DNA from: Geminicoccaceae bacterium
Lineage (GTDB): Bacteria > Pseudomonadota > Alphaproteobacteria > Geminicoccales > Geminicoccaceae
Direction: 5' to 3'
Length of the DNA: 64,000 bases
Assembly: GCA_028279345.1 (NCBI GenBank)
Contig: JANQNY010000005.1
Coordinates: forward strand, 28,233 to 92,232
The position numbers and the translations under genes are program-made. The notes below the pieces were generated by a model. That model saw only the letters and a program-made list of their open reading frames with translations. It did no database searches and had not been told where the DNA came from. How positions within the stretch are numbered: the first letter of the stretch is position 1; every line of letters starts with the position of its first letter. Below, one piece after another: positions 58,859 to 64,000 of this stretch.

Positions 58859-59076
58859 GCACGCCCGCTTTTCAGACCGCCTTCGTCCGCCCGGCCCGGC
58901 AGGGCCTGCGCGTGGTCGATCCCGAGACCCACCAGCCGCTGCCGGCCGACGGCGCCGAGGTGCCGCTCAACAGCTACTGGCGCCGCAAGCTCAAGGCCGG
59001 CGAGGTCAAGGAGGTCCGCGCTCAAGAAGGCCGCGCCAAGTCGCGGCCGGTAGCGCTTGGAGAGGACGCATCATGA
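58855..59076 (+). CDS. Small tail protein, DUF2635 (Mu gp38)
   Basis: A 73-residue DUF2635 protein (FVRPARQGLRVVDPETHQPLPADGAEVP, then SYWRRKLKAGEV), placed directly before the sheath region as in Mu. Function unresolved; it may help tail assembly. ATGA overlap with gp37. Confidence 0.88.
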   Translation: MSTPAFQTAFVRPARQGLRVVDPETHQPLPADGAEVPLNSYWRRKLKAGEVKEVRAQEGRAKSRPVALGEDAS

Positions 59077-59384
59077 GCGAGGCCTTCGAGAGCTGCTGGG
59101 CAATCGTCGAGCTGATGGGGCACCGGCAGCGGCCCGGTTTCATTGCCGAGGTCGAAGTCGCGGGCTCGAAGATGCTCCGGATCGATATCCCGGCGGACGG
59201 TGGCGACATCACCGAGTTCTACGGCTCTTCGGCGATCTACTCGATCCGGCCAGCGTCGGAGGAGGTCTGCCGGGACGCCGCCGAGCGCTGGGGCAATCCG
59301 CGCCCGCTGCGTCCGGTCGGCTACCGCGAGCGTCCGGCGCTCACCGACGAAGCCGACGAAGACGACTTCGACGAGGAGCTCTGA
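59073..59384 (+). CDS. Hypothetical phage protein between gp38 and sheath
   Basis: A 103-residue acidic protein: EAFESCWAIVELMGHRQRPGFIAEVEVAGSKML, then ITEFYGSSAIYSI and an acidic C-terminus (DEADEDDFDEEL). Mu has no gene here. Similar proteins in related prophages accompany sheath genes. GGAGAGGA lies upstream of the ATG. Not assigned. Confidence 0.75.
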   Translation: MSEAFESCWAIVELMGHRQRPGFIAEVEVAGSKMLRIDIPADGGDITEFYGSSAIYSIRPASEEVCRDAAERWGNPRPLRPVGYRERPALTDEADEDDFDEEL

Positions 59385-59387
59385 GCC

Positions 59388-60854
59388 GTGGCCATCAGCT
59401 TCAACTTGATCCCCAGCGATCTCCGCGTCCCCGGCGCCTATGTCGAGATCGACGCCAGCAAAGCCATCCAGGGCCTCACGGGCTATCCGACGCGCGTGCT
59501 CGCGGTGGGCCAGCGGCTCGATGCGGGCTCGGTCGTCGCCGGCGACGTCGTGCGCGTCACCCGCGTCGAGCAGGCGGCCGAGTATTTCGGCGCGGGCTCG
59601 CAGCTCGCCCACATCTGCGAGGCGTTCAAGGCGGCCGACGAGCTAGTCGATCTCTGGGCGCTGCCGCTCGACGACGCCGTCGCCGCGACCGCCGCCACCT
59701 GGACCGTCACGCTCGGCGGGGCGGCGACCGCTGCCGGCACCCTCTCTCTCTATATAGGGGGGCGCCGCGTGCGCGTGGCCGTCGCCGTGGGCGATGACGG
59801 CGCGGCGGTGGCGACCAAGCTCGAGGCGGCGATCGCCGCCGAGACCAGCCTGGCGGTCACCGCCGCCAGGGTCGACGCCGTCCTCACACTCACCGCGCGC
59901 AATGCCGGCGCTGCCGCGGGCGACCTCGACCTCCGCCACTCGTACCGTGAGGACGAGGCGCTGCCGGCGGGCACGACCTGCGTCGTCGCCCAGACCGCCG
60001 CCGGCTCCGGCAACCCGGAGATCGCCGACGTCGTCGCCGCGATCGGCGACGAGTGGTTCACGCACATCGTCTGCCCGTGGACGGACACGGCGAACCTCGC
60101 TGCCCTCGCGGCGGAGCTCGCCGACCGCTTCGGGCCGCTCAAGATGATCGAGGCCATCGCTTTCCTCGGCGGCGTCGGCACGCCCTCCGAGCTCATGACG
60201 ATGGGCGCCGCGCTCAACTCGCCCCACCTGGTCGTCGAGGGGACCGGGGCCAGCCCGACGCCGCCCTGGGAGCGGGCGGCAGCGCTCGCCGCTGTTGCTG
60301 GCCGACGCCTGACGATCGACCCGGCACGGCCGCTGCAGACGCTTACCCTGCCGGGCGTGCTGGCGCCGACCGTGAAGGACCGCGCAACTTTCAGCGAGCG
60401 CGACCTGCTCTTGCGCGACGGGATCTCGACGACGCGGATCGGCGACGACGGCACGGTCGTCCTGGAGCGGGTCATCACGACCTATCAGGAGACGGCCCTC
60501 GGCACGCCGGACACCGCCTGGCTCGACATCACGACCGTGGCCACGATCTCCTACCTGCGCTTCGACGTCCGCGTCTTCATCGCGTCGAAGTTTCCGAGGT
60601 CCAAGCTGGCCGATGACGGCACCAGGTTCAGCCGCGGTCAGGACGTCGTCACGCCCCGAGTGATTCGCGGGGAGCTGATCGCGCGCTTCGGCGACTGGGA
60701 GGAGGCGGGCCTGGTCGAGAACGTCGAGCAGTTCAAGGCCGACCTCATCGTCGAGCGCGACCCGAACGACCCGAACCGGGTCAACGCGCTCCTGCCCCCC
60801 GACATCGTCAACCAGCTCCGGATCTTCGCCGGCCTCATCCAGTTCCGGCTTTGA
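59388..60854 (+). CDS. L: Tail sheath protein (Mu gpL)
   Basis: A 488-residue contractile-tail sheath protein. It begins ISFNLIPSDLRVPGAYVEIDAS, the usual sheath N-terminus; VLAVGQRL and AEYFGAGSQLAHICEAF follow. The C-terminal part contains TTVATISYLRFDVRVFIASKFPR and ends LRIFAGLIQFRL. Sheath contraction drives DNA injection. Start GTG 59,388. It shows that the virion is a myovirus, like Mu. Confidence 0.95.
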   Translation: MAISFNLIPSDLRVPGAYVEIDASKAIQGLTGYPTRVLAVGQRLDAGSVVAGDVVRVTRVEQAAEYFGAGSQLAHICEAFKAADELVDLWALPLDDAVAATAATWTVTLGGAATAAGTLSLYIGGRRVRVAVAVGDDGAAVATKLEAAIAAETSLAVTAARVDAVLTLTARNAGAAAGDLDLRHSYREDEALPAGTTCVVAQTAAGSGNPEIADVVAAIGDEWFTHIVCPWTDTANLAALAAELADRFGPLKMIEAIAFLGGVGTPSELMTMGAALNSPHLVVEGTGASPTPPWERAAALAAVAGRRLTIDPARPLQTLTLPGVLAPTVKDRATFSERDLLLRDGISTTRIGDDGTVVLERVITTYQETALGTPDTAWLDITTVATISYLRFDVRVFIASKFPRSKLADDGTRFSRGQDVVTPRVIRGELIARFGDWEEAGLVENVEQFKADLIVERDPNDPNRVNALLPPDIVNQLRIFAGLIQFRL

Positions 60855-60881
60855 CCTTCATGACCAGCAGCCGCCCGCACA

Positions 60882-60929
60882 CCCCGCCCGACCGCCCACG
60901 AGGATGCTGCCCTGGGTGGTCGGGCGGGG
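60882..60929 (+). other. 17-bp GC hairpin between sheath and tube genes
   Basis: CCCCGCCCGACCGCCCA (60,882-60,898) pairs with TGGGTGGTCGGGCGGGG (60,913-60,929) along 17 positions with one G-U pair and a 14-nt loop. A second outer pairing, CCGCCCGC (60,871) with GCGGGCGG (60,933), extends it. No T-run follows. It may act as an mRNA processing or stability element that sets the ratio of sheath to tube. Confidence 0.75.
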
Positions 60930-60958
60930 CGCGCGGGCGGACAGAGGGAGTTTAGCGA

Positions 60959-61321
60959 GTGTCTCGAATCGTCGGCCGCTTCACGCTCCGCATCGACGGC
61001 CAAGCCTATGCGACCAAGACCGGCGCGACGCTGAACTTGGGCGGCGTCCAGCGCAACGTCGAGAAGACCGGCTACGAGGTGAACTACTCCGAGGAGCCGA
61101 TGGAGGCGACCTTCCAGGGCGCCATCCAGCTCAAGGCGGGGATGTCGCTCGAGCCGCTCCGGAACCTGGCGGACGCGGTCGTCCAGGTCGAAGCCGACAC
61201 GGGCCAGACCTGGGTCATCCGGGGCGCCTTCCTCACCGAGCCGCTCAGCTTCTCCGACGGCTCGGGCAGCGAGGTCGCCCTCAACCTCGCCGGCTCGCCG
61301 GCCGAGGAGGTGCTGGCATGA
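60959..61321 (+). CDS. M: Tail tube protein (Mu gpM)
   Basis: A 120-residue tube protein: IVGRFTLRIDGQAYATKTGATLNLGGVQRNVEKTGY, EEPMEATFQGAIQLKAG and a C-terminal LSFSDGSGSEVALNLAG. It fits the gpM/tail tube family. It forms the inner tube through which DNA passes. Start GTG 60,959, directly downstream of the hairpin. Overlaps gp41 by 4 bp. Confidence 0.92.
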   Translation: MSRIVGRFTLRIDGQAYATKTGATLNLGGVQRNVEKTGYEVNYSEEPMEATFQGAIQLKAGMSLEPLRNLADAVVQVEADTGQTWVIRGAFLTEPLSFSDGSGSEVALNLAGSPAEEVLA

Positions 61322-61827
61322 GCGAGCGGCGCATCAACCTCGGCCTGCCGCCCACCGATGAGGTGGTGCTCGAGGACGGGGCAGCCGAGCGGCGGTTGAC
61401 CCTCGACCCACAGCGCGTCGACCCGTCGGCCGTCGGCCTGGCGTCGTTCACGGAGGCGCCCGAGCCGCCGGCGCCCTTCGAGAACGAGGACGGCTCGGTG
61501 ACGGTGCCGCTCGCCTTCCCGGTCACCTACCGGACGCGGGTGCAGGGCCAGCCGGAGCAGGTCCACGAGCTGCACGAGCTGACGCTCAAGCGGCCGAAGG
61601 CGCGCCACTTGCGCCAGCTCGCCGGCATCCAGGACGACGTCGTCGCCAGCCTCAAGCTCATTGAGGCCATCTCCGGACAGCCGGCGCCGGTGATCGACGA
61701 GCTCGACGGCGCCGACCTGGAGCGGATCACCGAGGCGACCGACCGTTTTTTCGGGAGGTCCCGGCCGACTGGGCGCAGCGGGTCGGGATCGTCGCGCGGG
61801 CCTTCGGGTTCAGCGCCGCGGAGCTGA
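61318..61827 (+). CDS. Tail assembly chaperone, unshifted product (Mu gp41-like)
   Basis: A 169-residue product in the zero frame. The first 145 residues form the tail assembly chaperone (RRINLGLPPTDEVVLEDGA, then HELTLKRPKARHLRQLAGIQDDVVASLKLIEAISGQP). After FF the last 24 residues are Arg/Ser/Gly-rich. In tailed phages these proteins wrap the tape measure during assembly. The longer -1 product is given separately. Confidence 0.88.
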   Translation: MSERRINLGLPPTDEVVLEDGAAERRLTLDPQRVDPSAVGLASFTEAPEPPAPFENEDGSVTVPLAFPVTYRTRVQGQPEQVHELHELTLKRPKARHLRQLAGIQDDVVASLKLIEAISGQPAPVIDELDGADLERITEATDRFFGRSRPTGRSGSGSSRGPSGSAPRS

Positions 61828-61895
61828 TGGAGATGACGGCGGCCGACATCGACTGGTGGCTCGACCGCGCCCGCGAGCAGGGCGAGGTGCGGTAG
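61318..61895 (+). CDS. Tail assembly chaperone, -1 frameshift fusion
   Basis: A heptamer T TTT TTC (61,746-61,752) in the reading register lets ribosomes slip by -1. The shifted frame runs to a TAG at 61,893-61,895 and adds 47 residues ending DIDWWLDRAREQGEVR, clearly protein-like and typical of the long chaperone form. The fusion has 192 residues. Mu gp41/gp41' and lambda G/GT use the same device. The shifted sequence and the canonical heptamer are seen; frameshift efficiency is unknown. Confidence 0.85.
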
Positions 61896-61896
61896 G

Positions 61897-63558
61897 GTGG
61901 CGGCATCGAACGTCCTAATCCTGCCGGGAACTGGCGGCGGCATCTTCGTCCGCCCCTTCGACCAAGCCGGCCCGCTCTCGGATCTCGGGCTGTACGACGC
62001 CCAGGCCGAGGGCTTCACCTACGCGGCCGACGACCAGGTCCCCGTCGTCCTCTACCAGCGCCGCGGCCCCGCCGGCATGTGGATCGGCCCCGTCACCCTC
62101 CAGGGTCCGCAGGGGCCGGTCTCGACGCTCGTCGCGGGGGCCACCCAGACGCTGGCCGCCGGCGCCGCCGCCACCGCCATCGTCACCGACAATGGGGACG
62201 GCACGTTCGGGCTCGAGCTCGGGTTGCCGCGGGGGGCCGACGGCACGGACGGCAAGCCTGCGGTCCGTAGCTTCGCCGACCGGGCGGCGCTGGACGCGCA
62301 GAAGGCGTCGGCCGAGGAGCCGATCGTGCCCGGCGAGCTCGTCGAGGTGGCGAGCTACGACGGCAAGCGGTCGCTCGTCCGCTGCGAATACGACGCGGGC
62401 CAGGACCTCTGGACCGACCGGCCCTGGCCGATCAACCCGGTGATGAGCCCCGAAGAGATCCGGGACGCCCTCAATGCGCTGCTCGGCGCCGACTGGCAGA
62501 CCACCGGCACGGGCCAGGTGGCGGTCTCGGCGTCGCTCGAGAACGTCAGCAACGGCGACTATGACGTCACCGGGCTCTTCCCCGCCGACATGCGCATCGA
62601 TCACATCGAGCTCAACGTCCTCGGCAGCGGCACGGCCGACGTCGAGCTGCTGCTGGCGACCGCCAACCTCGCGACGTTCTGGCCGCTGGGCGACGTGGCC
62701 ACCTGGCCCGTGGCCATCGGCCCGGAAGACCTAACGGCGGTCGACATCACGGCCATCGCCACCAACCGGCACCTGTTCGGCAGGGGGGCTGCAACCGACA
62801 AGCCGCGCCGCGTGCTCGCTCGCGTCTCGGGCCTGAGCGGCAATCTGGGCGCGGTCGACGTGCTGGTCTCCGGCATCGTCCAGGCCGCGGTGGACCCGAG
62901 CGTCGACTATCCGCTCTGGGCGTTCAGCCAGGACTTCGACGCGCTGCCCGACGGCGCCTTCGACGGTGCTGCCGCCGGCATGAACTACAACGGCACGCCC
63001 CTGGTCGGCGCCTCCTACGGCCGCAGCGGCAAGGGCGTGCGCTGCGAGGTGCTCTCGGGCGCCGACCGCCTGCATTCCCACACGAGCGGCCGTTCGGAGA
63101 TCTGGGGGCAGATCGACTTCCGCGTGCAGGCGACCGCGGCGCGGACCATCCCCTTCAAGCTGGCGAGCACGCGCGCCAGCGACAGCGCGGCCCAGGCCGC
63201 CTCGGTCGCGCTCAACCCGGCGAACGAGCTGGTCCTCGTCGACTTCGCGGGCACCCCGGCGCTGGTGCTGGCGTCCACCTTCACGGTCGTCGACGACGTC
63301 TGGCACACGCTCAAATACGGCCTCAAGTTGAGCGCCACGCCCGAAGAGCGCGTCTTCTACCTGGCGGTTGAGGCCGAAGGCAGCGCCGAGGTCGTCCTGT
63401 TCGACGGCCAGCACTTGGAGGCCATCGCCCCCGGCACCATCAGCCGCTGGATGGTCGGCTGCATCGCCAACGGCACCGACACCGTCGAGCTGCCGGTGGA
63501 CGTCGACAACTACAACGTGCAGTTCTCCAGGCCCGCCACCTTCGCGGCGGGTGCCTGA
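61897..63558 (+). CDS. Large structural protein with lectin-like C-terminal domain, unassigned
   Basis: A 553-residue protein from GTG 61,897. The N-terminal 120 residues include a short collagen-like linker (GPQGPVSTL; RGADGTDGKPA). The middle segment has a beta-rich core (VSASLENVSNGDYDVTGLF). Residues from about 345 to the end read like a concanavalin A/LamG-type jelly roll (FSQDFDALPDGAFDG, SEIWGQIDFRVQ, VDDVWHTLKYGL). It is suited to binding sugars, like an adhesin. Mu has its tape measure after gp41, so this gene is an insertion. Confidence 0.7.
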   Translation: MAASNVLILPGTGGGIFVRPFDQAGPLSDLGLYDAQAEGFTYAADDQVPVVLYQRRGPAGMWIGPVTLQGPQGPVSTLVAGATQTLAAGAAATAIVTDNGDGTFGLELGLPRGADGTDGKPAVRSFADRAALDAQKASAEEPIVPGELVEVASYDGKRSLVRCEYDAGQDLWTDRPWPINPVMSPEEIRDALNALLGADWQTTGTGQVAVSASLENVSNGDYDVTGLFPADMRIDHIELNVLGSGTADVELLLATANLATFWPLGDVATWPVAIGPEDLTAVDITAIATNRHLFGRGAATDKPRRVLARVSGLSGNLGAVDVLVSGIVQAAVDPSVDYPLWAFSQDFDALPDGAFDGAAAGMNYNGTPLVGASYGRSGKGVRCEVLSGADRLHSHTSGRSEIWGQIDFRVQATAARTIPFKLASTRASDSAAQAASVALNPANELVLVDFAGTPALVLASTFTVVDDVWHTLKYGLKLSATPEERVFYLAVEAEGSAEVVLFDGQHLEAIAPGTISRWMVGCIANGTDTVELPVDVDNYNVQFSRPATFAAGA

Positions 63559-63560
63559 CG

Positions 63561-64000
63561 ATGCGCGCTCAGGCGGATCTCCGCGACGACTTCACGAGCC
63601 AATTCCTGACGCCCGTCCGCGACGCGGCGGGCGCCTACGCCATCTCGGTCGAGGTCGTCTCCGCCTGGATCGTGCGCTCGACGGAAGCGGGCCATGTCTA
63701 CGCCGCGCGCATCCGCGCGTTCGACGCCAATGGCGTGCTCGAGGAGCGCGAGGTCACCTTCGCGCCGCCCCACGATTTCGCGGGCCTGGTCGCACCGACG
63801 CTGAGCCAGATCGACGGCGCGCGCCAGAAGGGCAGCGGCGCGCAGCGCGAGGCGCAGTACCTCATCGACCGGCTGCAGGCGCTGCGCGGCGCGCTCTACG
63901 ACCGGAGCGACTATGGACCGGAGGTGGCGGCGATCGTCGAGGCGGCGCGGCCGGGCCTGGGCACCATGTGGCGGGCGCTCATGGCGCTCGCCGATCCGGA
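63561..64000 (+). CDS. Hypothetical tail-region protein, truncated by window edge
   Basis: At least 146 residues, open at the right edge. It starts MRAQADLRDDFTSQFLTP, includes AISVEVVSAWIVRSTEAG and a helical region (EAQYLIDRLQALRGALYDRSDYGPEVAAIVEA). It follows the lectin-like gene by 2 bp and so may be its partner, for example an assembly factor. No family recognised. It shows no tape-measure features (no long heptad pattern or transmembrane stretch) in the part present. Confidence 0.6.
   Translation, partial: MRAQADLRDDFTSQFLTPVRDAAGAYAISVEVVSAWIVRSTEAGHVYAARIRAFDANGVLEEREVTFAPPHDFAGLVAPTLSQIDGARQKGSGAQREAQYLIDRLQALRGALYDRSDYGPEVAAIVEAARPGLGTMWRALMALADP

Larger units (their letters stand above)
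32700..64000. mobile_element. Mu-like transposable prophage (left end approximate, right end outside window)
   Basis: From about 32.7-33.0 kb to the edge, gene content and order follow phage Mu: repressor on minus, then Ner, A transposase, B, Gam-like, GemA, Mor-like, lysis, gp27-30, G, I/Z, T, gp35-38, sheath L, tube M and frameshifted gp41. No tRNA or integrase is present, as expected for transposition rather than site-specific integration. At least 31 kb is present. The tape measure, baseplate, fibres and right terminus lie beyond the window. The left end cannot be fixed without the right end and its 5-bp target duplication. Cargo genes are inserted at four or more places. Confidence 0.95.

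Overview
This is a GC-rich stretch of an alphaproteobacterial chromosome carrying most of a Mu-like transposable prophage. The MmcB gene, the small SRP RNA beside dnaX-ybaB-recR, the dapD-dapE pair, and the dnaB-alr-mlaEF-radA-cvpA-purF order all suggest Alphaproteobacteria. A Rhodospirillales-like lineage is plausible, but the sequence alone does not fix the genus.

Positions 1-32,658 are host DNA. A tightly overlapping minus-strand cluster (9,938 to 1) encodes the DnaB helicase, alanine racemase, the MlaE/MlaF lipid transporter core, RadA, CvpA, PurF, an M16 protease, a DMT exporter and the start of a probable malonyl-CoA decarboxylase. Next come mmcB and nudC. A plus-strand information-processing block follows: SRP RNA, dnaX, ybaB, an unusual 128-bp palindromic element, recR, def, fmt and truA. 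The lysine/peptidoglycan genes dapD-dapE and a membrane protein lie on the minus strand. Then come an acyl-CoA dehydrogenase, TspO, a secreted nuclease, an App1-type phosphatase, a fused hydantoinase/oxoprolinase, a polyamine-type ABC importer, a serine hydrolase and a tautomerase.

From about 32.7-33.0 kb to the right edge the window holds a Mu-like prophage, truncated on the right. The early region has a minus-strand S24-fold repressor (its catalytic Ser is replaced), then plus-strand Ner, a P22-type antirepressor, MuA transposase (D271/D336/E376) and MuB. A strong terminator-like hairpin lies between A and B. The middle region carries Gam-like, GemA, DnaA-domain-IV-like and Mor-like proteins among small unknowns. 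The late region follows Mu order: gp25-28 homologues, portal, lysis genes (muramidase with membrane tail, overlapping Rz/Rz1), gp30, gpG, protease/scaffold I/Z, capsid T, gp35-38, sheath, tube and a frameshifted tail-assembly chaperone. The window ends in unfamiliar tail genes before any tape-measure protein.

Cargo genes interrupt the late operons: a GapR paralogue, an antisense coiled-coil gene, zinc-ribbon proteins, a membrane/ribbon-helix-helix pair with its own promoter and repeated GTGGCA sites, an AT-rich orphan gene, an SRAP/YedK protein and a zinc-binding protein. A shared 19-bp motif upstream of the DUF2730 gene and the protease gene is a candidate late-promoter element. The most interesting leads are this motif, the cargo block at 51.4-54.9 kb, the gp41 -1 frameshift, the membrane-tailed lysozyme and the recR-upstream palindrome.
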